A DNA stretch of 64,000 bases from contig NZ_CP154630.1 of the NCBI RefSeq assembly GCF_039555535.1, positions 4,477,001-4,541,000 on the forward strand, read 5' to 3'. The position numbers and the translations under genes were made by a program. The notes below the pieces were generated by a model. The model was not told the DNA's origin and did no database searches. It saw only the letters and a list, made by a program, of their open reading frames with translations. This DNA comes from Stenotrophomonas maltophilia (GTDB lineage Bacteria > Pseudomonadota > Gammaproteobacteria > Xanthomonadales > Xanthomonadaceae). This document shows, piece by piece, positions 1-8,654 of the stretch (its first letter is position 1; each line of letters begins with the position of its first letter).

Positions 1-122
1 TGGAAGTGGAGCTGGACGACGGCGTCTACGAAGTGGAGATCCTGCGCGCTGACGGCGTGGTGGTGGAGCTGGACTATGATGCGCGCAGCGGAAAGCTGCT
101 GAAGACGGAGCTGGACGACTGA
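1..122 (+). CDS. PepSY-domain protein, C-terminal end (partial)
   Basis: The reading frame is open from the left edge to TGA at 120-122 and gives about 39 residues. They show the alternating beta-strand pattern of a PepSY domain C-terminus (VYEVEIL, then VELDYDARSGKLL). The stop overlaps the next start as TGATG, so it is translationally coupled to the response regulator. Small PepSY proteins often sit directly upstream of PhoP/PhoQ-like pairs in proteobacteria and may modulate the kinase or proteases in the periplasm. The N-terminus and any signal peptide lie outside the window. Confidence 0.7.
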   Translation, partial: EVELDDGVYEVEILRADGVVVELDYDARSGKLLKTELDD

Positions 123-781
123 TGCGCATTCTGTTGGCCGAAGACGATGCCGCGCTGGCGCAGCGCCTGGTGCCCCTGCTGGAGCAGGCCGGCTACGTGG
201 TGCATGTGGTTGCCGATGGCCGCCAGGCCGAAGAGATCGGCCAGATCGAAGATCTGCAGGCGGCCATCGTCGACCTGGGCCTGCCCGGCCTGGACGGACT
301 GAGCGTGATCGAGCGCTGGCGTAGCAACGGCCGCGGCTTCCCGGTGCTGGTGCTGACCGCGCGCGGGCGCTGGCACGACAAGCTGGCCGGCTTCGATGCC
401 GGTGCCGACGACTACCTGACCAAACCGTTCCAGGCCGACGAACTGGTGCTGCGCCTGCGCGCCCTGATCCGCCGCAGCCATGGCCACGCCAGCCCGCGCC
501 TGCACTGCGGCCCGCTGCAGCTGGACGTCAACGCCGGCCGCTTCGAACTGGACGGACAGCCGCTGGCACTGAGCCCGCAGGAGTTCCGCCTGCTCAGTTG
601 CTTCATCCATCACAGCGGCCAGGTGATCGGCCGTGACCGCCTGGGTGAACAGGTGTTCGAGGGTGGGCTGGATCCCGACTCCAACGCGCTGGATGTGCTG
701 CTCGGGCGCGTACGCCGCAAGCTCGGCATCGAGCTGATCCAAACCGTACGCGGCCAGGGCTGGCGGCTGGCGCCGCCGTGA
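122..781 (+). CDS. phoP: OmpR-family response regulator, PhoP-like
   Basis: This 219-aa protein has an N-terminal receiver domain (about 1-115) with the acidic pair EDD near residue 7, the phospho-acceptor Asp in IVDLGLPG near 51, and the conserved Lys in LTKPF near 101. The C-terminal winged-helix DNA-binding domain (about 125-219) ends in DVLLGRVRRKL...IQTVRGQGWRL. It overlaps the PepSY gene (TGATG) and the sensor kinase (GTGA), so the three form one translationally coupled operon. The PhoP name rests on the PhoQ-like kinase next door; QseB or another OmpR regulator cannot be excluded. In related bacteria PhoP controls responses to low Mg2+ and cationic peptides, including lipid A modification. 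Confidence 0.9.
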   Translation: MRILLAEDDAALAQRLVPLLEQAGYVVHVVADGRQAEEIGQIEDLQAAIVDLGLPGLDGLSVIERWRSNGRGFPVLVLTARGRWHDKLAGFDAGADDYLTKPFQADELVLRLRALIRRSHGHASPRLHCGPLQLDVNAGRFELDGQPLALSPQEFRLLSCFIHHSGQVIGRDRLGEQVFEGGLDPDSNALDVLLGRVRRKLGIELIQTVRGQGWRLAPP

Positions 782-2097
782 CGCGGCAGCCCTCGCTGCG
801 ACGGCGCCTGCTGCTGGCCGGTGGCGTCGGCCTGCTGCTGATCTCGCTGCTGGCCAGTGCACTGCTGGGGGAACTTTTCAAGCGCAGCGCGCGTGATCGG
901 CTGGACCACGAACTGCAGCAGGACATGCTGACTCTGGTCGCGCAGGTGGAAGTTGCCCCCGACGGCCAGTTGCAGCTGCGCCAGGAACCGAACGATGCGC
1001 GCTTCCAGCGGGTGTTCTCCGGGGCTTACTGGCAGATCGCCGGTGCCGACGGCCGCGTGCTGCTGCAGTCACGCTCGTTGTGGGATGAAACGCTTCCCGC
1101 CACCGCCACTGGCCCGACCCCCCGCAACCTGGCCGGGCCGCTGCAGCAATCGCTGCGCGCACGCGTGCAGCAGGTGCGCCTGCCACGCGCCCGCGAACCG
1201 TTCGTGGCGGTGGTCGCCACCGATCGCAGCGCACTGGACGCGGATGTTGCTGCATTCCGCAAGCGCACCGCCATCGCGCTGGGCGTGCTGGTCGCCGCGT
1301 GGCTGGCGGTGCTGGCCAGCCAGGTGCACTTCGGCCTGCGCCCGCTGCATCGCCTCGGTGCGCAGCTGGAACGCGTACGGCGCGGTGATGCGCAGCGCAT
1401 CGAAACGCGCGGATTGGGCGCGGAGGTCGCACCGCTGGGTGAAGAACTCAACGCGCTGCTGGAGCACCAGCAGCGCATGGTCGCGCGGGCACGCACCAGT
1501 GCACAGGATCTGGCGCATGCGCTGAAGACTCCGCTGAGCGTATTGGCCGCCGAGGCCGACGGCGACGGTACGCATTGGCGTGCCACCGTGCGCGAGCAGA
1601 GTGCGCGCATGCAGGCCAGCGTCGACCGTTACCTTGCTGCCGGACTGGCCGCCGACCATCGCCAACGCACCGACGTGGCGGCCGTCGCGCAGGCGATGTG
1701 CCGGCTGATGGCACGCGTGCATGGCGAACGTGGCATTGCGTTCACGGCGGCGGATATCGATCCGGCGTTGCAGTTCGCCGGTGCCAGTGCGGACCTGGAA
1801 GAGATGCTGGGCAACCTGCTGGACAACGCCGGGCGCTGGGCGCAACGGCAGGTCACTGTCGAAGCAGAAACCAGCGAAGGGCAGCTACGCATCGAAGTGC
1901 GCGATGACGGCCCCGGCCTGGCTGCAGACGCGCTGGAACGGGTCACCCAGCGTGGTGTGCGGCTGGATGAGCGTGAAGGCAGCAGCGGGTTGGGCCTGGC
2001 GATCGTGGGCGATATCGCCGCCAGCTACGGCGGGCGGTTGGCGTTGGAGAATGCGCAGCCAGGTTTGCGGGCGACGGTGTGGTTGCCAGCGGGGTGA
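778..2097 (+). CDS. phoQ: Sensor histidine kinase, PhoQ-like
   Basis: A 439-aa inner-membrane kinase starting at GTG 778, which overlaps the regulator's stop (GTGA). TM1 is about 12-32, followed by a periplasmic sensor region to about 160 with VFSGAYWQI, then TM2 (about 163-185) and a HAMP-like linker. The H-box is DLAHALKTPLSVL (phospho-His near 247), similar to the DLTHSLKTPL box of PhoQ. The ATPase domain has the N-box NLLDNAGRWA, the G1 box RDDGPGL and the G2 box SSGLGLAIV. It is expected to phosphorylate the upstream regulator. I see no truncation or missing catalytic residue. Confidence 0.88.
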   Translation: MTRQPSLRRRLLLAGGVGLLLISLLASALLGELFKRSARDRLDHELQQDMLTLVAQVEVAPDGQLQLRQEPNDARFQRVFSGAYWQIAGADGRVLLQSRSLWDETLPATATGPTPRNLAGPLQQSLRARVQQVRLPRAREPFVAVVATDRSALDADVAAFRKRTAIALGVLVAAWLAVLASQVHFGLRPLHRLGAQLERVRRGDAQRIETRGLGAEVAPLGEELNALLEHQQRMVARARTSAQDLAHALKTPLSVLAAEADGDGTHWRATVREQSARMQASVDRYLAAGLAADHRQRTDVAAVAQAMCRLMARVHGERGIAFTAADIDPALQFAGASADLEEMLGNLLDNAGRWAQRQVTVEAETSEGQLRIEVRDDGPGLAADALERVTQRGVRLDEREGSSGLGLAIVGDIAASYGGRLALENAQPGLRATVWLPAG

Positions 2098-2123
2098 CTC
2101 GTTGGCGCTGGAACGCCAAGCGG

Positions 2124-2211
2124 GTAGAGTCGACTGTTAGTCGACTTTCGCGCGTAGCGCGGGATTTCCCAGCGCCTCAGCAAAGAGCAGTCGACTAACA
2201 GTCGACTCTAC
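2124..2211 (+). repeat. GTAG-headed palindromic repeat, inverted pair
   Basis: Two copies of a GTAGAGTCGACTGTTAGTCGACT unit face each other, separated by about 40 nt. Each unit is itself a hairpin (AGTCGACT arms). The pair lies between the convergent phoQ and DUF6122-like genes. The architecture matches SMAG repeats described for S. maltophilia; it may act as a terminator or mRNA stabiliser. Confidence 0.85.
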
Positions 2212-2239
2212 CGCCTTCGCCGGGCATTTCAGTTCCCCA

Positions 2240-2560
2240 TCAACGGTGATGCATCCACCAGCAGTCAATCGCGTCCAGCACGATGTGGATGATCAAACCG
2301 ATGCCGAACAACCGCGTTTTCTTCGGCACGCACAGCCCCGCGTAGACGGCGATGGCCGGGGCCGTATGCAGCGGGTGGAAACCGATGCTGCAGCGGTTGG
2401 GCGCGTAGATCGGATCGGCCAGCAGGTGGTCCAGGTCGATCACCCAGCCCAGCAGCATCAGCAACCACGCCGAGGCGAAACGCTTGCGCCAGAACAGCCA
2501 TGCCAGCAGGGCTGGCACGGCGGCATGCAGGAACAGGTGGAAGATCGCGCGCGCGCTCAT
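2240..2560 (-). CDS. Small membrane protein, DUF6122-like
   Basis: A 106-aa protein with three or four hydrophobic segments. It carries a histidine/aspartate pattern: HLFLHAAVP near the N-terminus, WVIDLDHLLADP in the middle, IGFHPLHT, then IIHIVLDAIDCWW at the C-terminus. This is the signature of the DUF6122 family, related to membrane-bound metal-dependent hydrolases (YdjM-like), though no activity is established. It is convergent with phoQ and stands alone. It starts at ATG 2560. Confidence 0.7.
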   Translation of the reverse strand: MSARAIFHLFLHAAVPALLAWLFWRKRFASAWLLMLLGWVIDLDHLLADPIYAPNRCSIGFHPLHTAPAIAVYAGLCVPKKTRLFGIGLIIHIVLDAIDCWWMHHR

Positions 2561-2603
2561 CGGGGCCGGTAGCGCCGGGACATGCCCGGCGTTCCCGTAA
2601 TCA

Positions 2604-4493
2604 TCAGACCAGCGGTTCGTCGGACAGGTACGTGTAGCCGGTCAGGCCCGCTTCCAGCGCTTCCGACAGTTCCTGCGCACGTTCCGGCAAAAGATCGGCC
2701 GCCGCCACGCGCTGGGCATACGCCGCACGCAGGTCGTCCAGCCTGTAACCCACGTAGTCCAGCATCACGTCGGTGGTGTCGCCACGGCGCTGCTGGGTGA
2801 TGGCATAACCATCGGCGTCGGCCAGCACTTCCACCGCGTCGGTATCACCGAACAGATTGTGGATGTCGCCCAGGATTTCCTGGTAGGCGCCGACCATGAA
2901 GAAACCGATGCGGTAGCTTTCGCCGTGCTTGATCGCGTGCAGCGGCAGCGAGCTGTCCAGACTCTCGTTCTCAACGTAGGTCTTGACCATGCCATCGGAA
3001 TCGCAGGTCATGTCGGCGATGATGCCGCGACGGTCCGGCGTTTCGTTCAGGCGTTCGATCGGCACGATCGGGAACACCTGGTCGATCGCCCAGGCATCGG
3101 GAATCGATTCGAACACGCTGAAGTTGACGAAGTACTTGTCGACCAGGCGCTCGTTCAATTCGTCCAGCGCCGGGCGATGGCTCTTTTCGTCGTAGCTCAG
3201 GCGCGCGCGCACGCCGTGGGCGATGGCATAGAACAGGTCGTCGATGCGCGCACGCTGCGGCAGGTCGATCTGGCCCAGCGCGTAGCTGGCCAGGCCTTCG
3301 GCGTGGAAGTGCTGCGCTTCCTGGAACAGTTCCACCGCCGGGCGCACGTCCAGTTCCTCATGGATTTCGCGCAGGTGGCGGATCGCCGCCGGCTCGTCGT
3401 CGTGCTGGTCCGGCACGCGGCCTTCCTGCGCCTGCTCCACTTCAGAGACATTGGCGATCAGCACCGCGTGGTGTGCGGTCATCGCGCGGCCGCACTCGGT
3501 CACGATGCGCGGCGGAGTCAGGCCGTGCTCTTCGCAGGCGCTGGCCAGCGGCTGCACGATGTTGCTGGCATACGAATTCAGGCCGTAGTTGATCGAGCAG
3601 AAGCTGCGCGAACGGGTGCCTTCGTAGTCCACGCCCAGGCCACCGCCCACGTCCACGTGGGTGATCTTCGCGCCCAGCTGTGACAGCTCGACGAAATAGC
3701 GGGTGGCTTCGCGCATGCCGTTGGCGATGTCGCGCACGTTGGAAATCTGCGAGCCCATGTGGAAGTGCAGCAGGCTCAGGCAGTCGGCGTACTCGGTATC
3801 GCGCAGCGACTTCCACAGGTCCAGCAGCTGGCGCGGTGACAGACCGAACTTGGCCTTGTCGCCACCGCTGTTCTGCCACTTGCCGGCGCCCAGCGAGGCC
3901 AGGCGCATGCGCACGCCCAGGCCCGGCTTCACGTCCAGCGCCTTGGACTCTTCCAGCACCAGCTTCAACTCGGACGGCTTCTCGATGACGATGAAGGTCT
4001 GCAGGCCCAGCTTGCGACCGATCAGGGCCAGGCGGATGTACTCGCGGTCCTTGTAGCCGTTGCAGACGATCAGGCCACCCGGGCGCGACAGCGCCAGCAC
4101 GGCCATCAGCTCGGGCTTGCTGCCCGCTTCCAGACCGAAGCCTTCACCGTGGTGGCTGGCCAGGGTGCCGGCCACGCCGCGGTGCTGGTTGACCTTGATC
4201 GGGTACACAGCGGTATAGCCGCCGGCATAGTCCCAGTCCTGCTGGGCCTGGGCGAAGGCCGCCTGCAGCTTGCCCAGGCGCTGACCGAGAATGTCGGGGA
4301 AGCGCACCAGCAGCGGCAGCTTGGCGCCGGCGGCGCGCGCAGCGTCCACCACCTTGGGCAGCGACACCACCGGGCCGTCCGCCCCGGTCGGTCTCACCAC
4401 CATGTGCCCGGCCTGATCCACGTCGAAGTAACCATCCGCCCAATGCGGGATCGAGTAGGTCTTGCGGGCTTGGTCGAGGGACCAATCGGTCAT
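2604..4493 (-). CDS. speA: Biosynthetic arginine decarboxylase
   Basis: A 629-aa PLP enzyme of alanine-racemase fold type III that decarboxylates arginine to agmatine, the first step of putrescine/spermidine synthesis. The PLP-lysine lies in PIKVNQHRG (K100). FHMGSQ and VDVGGGLGVDYEG line the phosphate-binding region, and MTCDSDG near the C-terminus carries the catalytic Cys contributed across the dimer. The start is ATG 4493 (MTDWSLDQARKTYS); an upstream in-frame extension of 12 residues has no family support. It is divergent from speE with about 190 nt between the starts, so the two polyamine genes probably share a control region. Confidence 0.95.
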   Translation of the reverse strand: MTDWSLDQARKTYSIPHWADGYFDVDQAGHMVVRPTGADGPVVSLPKVVDAARAAGAKLPLLVRFPDILGQRLGKLQAAFAQAQQDWDYAGGYTAVYPIKVNQHRGVAGTLASHHGEGFGLEAGSKPELMAVLALSRPGGLIVCNGYKDREYIRLALIGRKLGLQTFIVIEKPSELKLVLEESKALDVKPGLGVRMRLASLGAGKWQNSGGDKAKFGLSPRQLLDLWKSLRDTEYADCLSLLHFHMGSQISNVRDIANGMREATRYFVELSQLGAKITHVDVGGGLGVDYEGTRSRSFCSINYGLNSYASNIVQPLASACEEHGLTPPRIVTECGRAMTAHHAVLIANVSEVEQAQEGRVPDQHDDEPAAIRHLREIHEELDVRPAVELFQEAQHFHAEGLASYALGQIDLPQRARIDDLFYAIAHGVRARLSYDEKSHRPALDELNERLVDKYFVNFSVFESIPDAWAIDQVFPIVPIERLNETPDRRGIIADMTCDSDGMVKTYVENESLDSSLPLHAIKHGESYRIGFFMVGAYQEILGDIHNLFGDTDAVEVLADADGYAITQQRRGDTTDVMLDYVGYRLDDLRAAYAQRVAAADLLPERAQELSEALEAGLTGYTYLSDEPLV

Positions 4494-4684
4494 TTCAGTC
4501 GGCCTTGTTGGCAATAAAAGGGGGGGCATGATAACGCCTATATGCCCACAGGTTCGTTATCATGCGCGCCCGCGCCCGTGACAGGTTTCAACCTGAACGG
4601 GCCGATCCGTCCGGATGTGGCATCTGTGCCACGCGGCCCCGCCCGCCAGCCCGGCTCCACCCCTCCGAACAGGACTGTTTTCCA

Positions 4685-5536
4685 ATGACTGACAGCAACA
4701 ACTGGTACATCGAACACTTCGAGCGCACCGGCTCGGCCATCGGCTACCGCATCACCGGCAAGCTGGACGAGGTGCAGTCGCCGTTCCAGAAGATCGAGAT
4801 CTTCCAGACCACCGACTGGGGCAACCTGATGACCATCGACGGGGCCATCATGCTGACCAGCAAGGACAACTTCTTCTACCACGAGATGATCAGCCACCCG
4901 GTGCTGTTCACCCACGCCGCGCCCAAGCGCGTGGTGATCATCGGTGGCGGCGACTGCGGCACCCTGCGCGAAGTGCTCAAGCACACCGGCGTGGAAAGCG
5001 TGACCCAGTGCGATATCGACGAGCAGGTCACCGTGATGGCGCGCAAGCACTTCCCGGAACTGTGCGACTCCAATGACGACGCCCGCGCCGAGCTGCTGTT
5101 CGACGACGGCGTGGCCTACATGGCCAACTGCCCGGCCGGAAGCGTGGACGTGGTGATCGTGGACTCGACCGATCCGGTCGGCCCGGGTGAAGGCCTGTTC
5201 AACAAGGCGTTCTACGAGAGCTGCTTCAAGGCCCTGAAGGACGACGGCATCCTGGTGCAGCAGTCCGAGTCGCCGCTGATGCAGCTGGACCTGATCAACG
5301 AGATGCGCGCCGAGATGGGCAAGGCCGGCTTCGGCTCGTTCAAGACCCTGCCGTTCCCGCAGCCGTGCTACCCGACCGGCTGGTGGAGCGTGACCATGGC
5401 GCGCAAGGGCGACAGCAGCTTCGACTTCCGCCAGGCCGACTCGGCCGCCAAGACCTTCAACACCCTGTACTACACCGCCGCGCTGCACACCGGCGTGCTG
5501 GTGACCCCGCCGTTCGTGCAGGCGGCACTGAAGTAA
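4685..5536 (+). CDS. speE: Spermidine synthase
   Basis: A 283-aa polyamine aminopropyltransferase that transfers aminopropyl from decarboxylated SAM to putrescine. It has the N-terminal beta-hairpin domain (about 1-60) and a Rossmann-like domain with GGGDCGTLREVLKH (nucleotide binding), CDIDEQV, and VDSTDPVGPGEGLF, which holds the catalytic Asp. The start at ATG 4685 (MTDSNNWYIEHFE) matches the usual length of about 285 aa; the 41-codon upstream extension is not family-like. It is divergent from speA and ends at a strong hairpin terminator. Confidence 0.95.
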   Translation: MTDSNNWYIEHFERTGSAIGYRITGKLDEVQSPFQKIEIFQTTDWGNLMTIDGAIMLTSKDNFFYHEMISHPVLFTHAAPKRVVIIGGGDCGTLREVLKHTGVESVTQCDIDEQVTVMARKHFPELCDSNDDARAELLFDDGVAYMANCPAGSVDVVIVDSTDPVGPGEGLFNKAFYESCFKALKDDGILVQQSESPLMQLDLINEMRAEMGKAGFGSFKTLPFPQPCYPTGWWSVTMARKGDSSFDFRQADSAAKTFNTLYYTAALHTGVLVTPPFVQAALK

Positions 5537-5541
5537 AAGAA

Positions 5542-5569
5542 AAACCCGCGCTGGCGACAGCGCGGGTTT
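5542..5569 (+). terminator. Rho-independent terminator after speE
   Basis: A perfect 12-bp stem, AAACCCGCGCTG / CAGCGCGGGTTT, with a GCGA tetraloop and A/T-rich flanks begins about 6 nt after the speE stop. With A's on one side and T's on the other it could work in both directions. Confidence 0.85.
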
Positions 5570-5578
5570 CTGCTTTCT

Positions 5579-5643
5579 GTAGAGCCGAGCCCATGCTCGG
5601 CTGCATTTCGCGCAGAAGCAGCCGAGCATGGGCTCGGCTCTAC
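5579..5643 (+). repeat. GTAG-headed palindromic repeat, inverted pair
   Basis: A GTAGAGCCGAGCCCATGCTCGGCT unit is followed, after a short spacer, by its inverted copy ending CTAC. It lies between the convergent speE and lpxO 3' ends. Confidence 0.85.
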
Positions 5644-5677
5644 AACATCCCCCGCGCGCGACCCGGCGGCGGTTCGA

Positions 5678-6586
5678 TCACAGCGCCCAGATACCGGCAA
5701 TCACCGCCACCACCAGGCCCCACTTGATCAGCTGGTAGGCCACCACGCTGCGCTCGCGCAGCGCCTTGGCCTTCAGGCGCACCTTGTACAGGCCACCGAA
5801 TGCCTTGTTGACGCCACCGGTCGGGTCACCCGGCAGGTTCGGCGAAGCACCGCCGGCCAGCAGCGTGGCCGCCACCGCACGGTTGAACAGGCCCGGCAGG
5901 CCGAAACGCAGCGGACGGGCGATGTCGCAGAACAGGATCACGCGATCCTCCTGCGTCTCGTTGTGCGCATGGTGGATGTAGGTCTCGTCGAACATCATCC
6001 ACTCGCCATCGCGCCAGCTCTTCTTGATGCCGTCCACTTCGATGTAGCAGCCATCGTCGTTGGGCGTGGTCAGGCCCAGGTGCAGGCGCAGCGAACCGGC
6101 GAACGGGTCGCGGTGCGGTCGCAGTTCACTGCCCGGCGGCAGCTGCGCGAACATCGCCGCACGCACGTCCGGAATCGACTCGATCAGCGCCACGGTCTTC
6201 GGGCACAGCGTCTTCGCCGACGGGTGCGACGGGCCGTACCACTTCAGGTAGAAGCGCTTCCAGCCACGGCGGAAGAACGAGTTGAAACCCGCATCGTTGA
6301 AGCTGCTGGAAGCGGCGATCTTCTGTGCATCGCGCAGCGCCAGCGCCTCGTCGCGGATCATCTGCCAGTTCTGGCGCAGCGGTTCCAGCTGCGGGAACTC
6401 CTTGCCCGGGTCCAGGAACGGCGTGGTCGGCACCTTCGAGAACATGTACATGACCACGTTGATCGGGGCCATGAAACTGGAGTGGTCCAGCAGCTGGCGC
6501 GACCAGCGCGCGCGGACCTTGCCACGGAAGTGGATGTACAGCACGCAGGCCACGAACAGCACTGCCAGTACGATCTTGATAGTCAA
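5678..6586 (-). CDS. lpxO: Lipid A 2-hydroxylase LpxO (aspartyl/asparaginyl beta-hydroxylase family)
   Basis: A 302-aa Fe(II)/2-oxoglutarate-dependent dioxygenase, the same length as Salmonella LpxO. It has an N-terminal membrane anchor (IVLAVLFVACVLYIHF), a central catalytic domain with LRPHRDPF (HxD metal motif), HLGLTTPNDD, DGEWMMFDETYIHHAHN (distal His) and EDRVILFCD, and a C-terminal hydrophobic segment. The enzyme hydroxylates a lipid A acyl chain at C-2. The start is TTG at 6586, with GGAGGA seven nt upstream; the upstream in-frame ATG at 6634 lacks a ribosome site and adds residues unlike the family. It is divergent from a kinase-like gene. Confidence 0.85.
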   Translation of the reverse strand: MTIKIVLAVLFVACVLYIHFRGKVRARWSRQLLDHSSFMAPINVVMYMFSKVPTTPFLDPGKEFPQLEPLRQNWQMIRDEALALRDAQKIAASSSFNDAGFNSFFRRGWKRFYLKWYGPSHPSAKTLCPKTVALIESIPDVRAAMFAQLPPGSELRPHRDPFAGSLRLHLGLTTPNDDGCYIEVDGIKKSWRDGEWMMFDETYIHHAHNETQEDRVILFCDIARPLRFGLPGLFNRAVAATLLAGGASPNLPGDPTGGVNKAFGGLYKVRLKAKALRERSVVAYQLIKWGLVVAVIAGIWAL

Positions 6587-7020
6587 AGCACTTTCCTCCA
6601 GCCGCGGCCGGATCGGGAAACGGGGGCGATGCACGGCCAGGCGGCCAGCACCGGTGGGGAACGCGGCAGGGGACGGGGACGTGCCATGGAGGGGCGGCCG
6701 CCGATGTCGCGAATTAACAGCTTATGGTCGGCAGGCCGTGCGCCGGGGTCAAGCCGGACGTGCGTGGCATTCAGCGCGGCGCCGATGAATGGGCCAAAAG
6801 CGCAACCAACCCCTTGATTCAACTGGGCAAGCCTTATAAGTGAGACGGAATTGTCCGATTCTGCGTGACGAACTGTTCCAGCCACGACCCCGACATTTCT
6901 CCGACAAATCGTGGAATAGCGAACTGGCGAGTACTAAAATTAACGAAAACTTAGTAACTCCCTGTAACACCGGTTCGCTTGACGCTTTGCGCCGCCCACC
7001 GGGTCGTCCGAGACCCTGAT
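6587..7020. other. Divergent intergenic region lpxO / LPS-kinase-like gene
   Basis: About 430 nt with no convincing gene. The part from 6830 to 6970 is clearly more A/T-rich than its surroundings (TTATAAG near 6834, TTAACGAAAACTTAG near 6940) and probably holds both promoters. I looked for a PhoP box (two TGTTTA-like half-sites 11 bp apart) and found no clear one. Confidence 0.4.
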
Positions 7021-7680
7021 ATGTACCTCCCTGTTACTCCCCCCTCCTCCTGCGGCGATGACGCCGCAACGCCGCTGCTGCTCAAGCGCGGCGAACGTTT
7101 CCTGGCCCCCGATGTCTACCGCACCTGCCTGGACGGGCGCGAGGCGGTCATCAAGGACTACTCCCGTTATCGCGGCACCCCGCTGTCGCCCGTCGCCCGG
7201 CTGATGGTCCGCCGCGAGGCGCGCATGCTGCAGCGCCTGGGCGGCTGGAAGCACGCCCCGGCCCTGCTCGGCACCCTCGGTGGCCTGGCACTGGGCATGG
7301 AATTCATTCCCGGCCAGACGCTCAGCAGCGCACAGGCCGTGGGCAATGAAGTGTTCGAGCAGCTGCAGCACGCGCTCAGCCGCCTGCACGCCGCCGGCAT
7401 CACCCACAACGACCTGCATGGCACCAACGTGGTGGTCAGCGGCGGCGTGCCGGTGCTGCTGGACTTCACCTCGGCCTGGCGCGCCCCGCGCTGGCTGCGC
7501 CGCAACCCGCTGAGCCGGCAGATGCGCCGCAGCGACATGAAGAACCTGCTGAAGATCCGCCAGCGCGTGACCGGCCAAGCGCCGAGTGCTGCGCAGGCCG
7601 CGCTGGTGGCCGACCCGGGCTGGGTAGCTGCAGTGCGGCAGGGCTGGAAGCGGTTCTACACGTGGGCGAAGCGGCGGTAG
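7021..7680 (+). CDS. Small protein-kinase-like / LPS kinase-family protein
   Basis: A 219-aa compact kinase fold. The ATP-binding Lys is in AVIKDYSR (near 45) with a Glu in RREARML. The catalytic loop is ITHNDLHGTNVVV (near 128-140) and the metal Asp is in LLDFTSA. This resembles the Kdo/heptose kinase (WaaP, InaA) and RIO-like families, which phosphorylate lipopolysaccharide core sugars or small substrates. ATG 7021 is preferred because it begins the conserved part; no strong ribosome site is visible. Being divergent from lpxO, it may also act on lipid A or core, but that is inference. Confidence 0.7.
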   Translation: MYLPVTPPSSCGDDAATPLLLKRGERFLAPDVYRTCLDGREAVIKDYSRYRGTPLSPVARLMVRREARMLQRLGGWKHAPALLGTLGGLALGMEFIPGQTLSSAQAVGNEVFEQLQHALSRLHAAGITHNDLHGTNVVVSGGVPVLLDFTSAWRAPRWLRRNPLSRQMRRSDMKNLLKIRQRVTGQAPSAAQAALVADPGWVAAVRQGWKRFYTWAKRR

Positions 7681-7714
7681 GGGTCGAGCTCGCTCGACCG
7701 CGTTACCGCTCTTT

Positions 7715-7766
7715 GTAGAGCCGAGCCCACGCTCGGCAATGCAGCCGAGCGTGGGCTCGGCTCTAC
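7715..7766 (+). repeat. GTAG-headed palindromic repeat, inverted pair
   Basis: A close pair of GTAGAGCCGAGCCCACGCTCGGC and its inverted copy, forming one long potential stem. A separate tight hairpin (GGTCGAGC/GCTCGACC) lies just before it at 7682-7699, right after the kinase stop, and could be its terminator. Confidence 0.85.
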
Positions 7767-7783
7767 AGATTCCCGCCGGCTGC

Positions 7784-8125
<342 letters not shown>

Positions 8126-8276
8126 CTATCTCCTGTCTTCCGGCGTGGAGGATAGCGCCTGAACGCGGCCCGTGCGAAGCCGTTGCGGCCTGTCCGGGCA
8201 ATGGGTGCCGGCAGTATCCTTGTGCCCGATCGGCCCGCCCGCGCCGGATGCACGGGCCACCCCCACGGAGCACCCC

Positions 8277-8528
8277 ATGATCGACCTGAACCAAATCGAT
8301 GACCTTGCACGTCGCCTCAGCGACCTGGTGCCGCCGGGCCTGCGCGAATCGCGCGAGGAGCTGCAGGCCACCTTCAAGAGCGCGCTGCAGGCCGGCCTGG
8401 CCAAGCTCGACCTGGTCACCCGCGAGGAATTCGAAGTGCAGCGCGCCGTGCTGCTGAAGACCCGCGAGAAGCTGGACGCGCTGGAACAGGCCGTACGCGA
8501 GCTGGAAGGCCCCGGCGCCGCAGAATGA
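8277..8528 (+). CDS. ubiK: Ubiquinone biosynthesis accessory factor UbiK (BMFP domain)
   Basis: An 83-aa, mainly alpha-helical, coiled-coil protein. The N-terminal part (LNQIDDLARRLSDLVPPGL) is amphipathic and the C-terminal part (LVTREEFEVQRAVLLKTREKLDALEQAV) is the trimeric coiled coil typical of the BMFP/YqiC family. UbiK helps the Ubi complex act on lipid intermediates. ATG 8277 follows ACGGAG, and the size fits the family; the longer in-frame extension to 8172 does not. A hairpin follows the stop. Confidence 0.88.
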   Translation: MIDLNQIDDLARRLSDLVPPGLRESREELQATFKSALQAGLAKLDLVTREEFEVQRAVLLKTREKLDALEQAVRELEGPGAAE

Positions 8529-8534
8529 AAAAAA

Positions 8535-8551
8535 GAGGCGCACCGCGCCTC
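8535..8551 (+). terminator. Hairpin after ubiK
   Basis: GAGGCGC and GCGCCTC arms with an ACC loop, seven nt after the ubiK stop and preceded by an A-tract. The downstream T-run is short, so it is a probable but not strong terminator. Confidence 0.6.
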
Positions 8552-8654
8552 CCGTTTACAGATTATTTCCCGGATGGGGCCTTGCAGCAAGGCCCACCGG
8601 ACGCCCTAGACTCGCCGGCCTGTCGATCCGGCAGCACAGAGAGGGGCAGCAGCG

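Noticed and set aside
6587..7020. PhoP box between lpxO and the kinase-like gene
   Set aside because: A/T-rich direct half-repeats exist around 6940-6960 but not with the 11-bp periodicity of a PhoP box.
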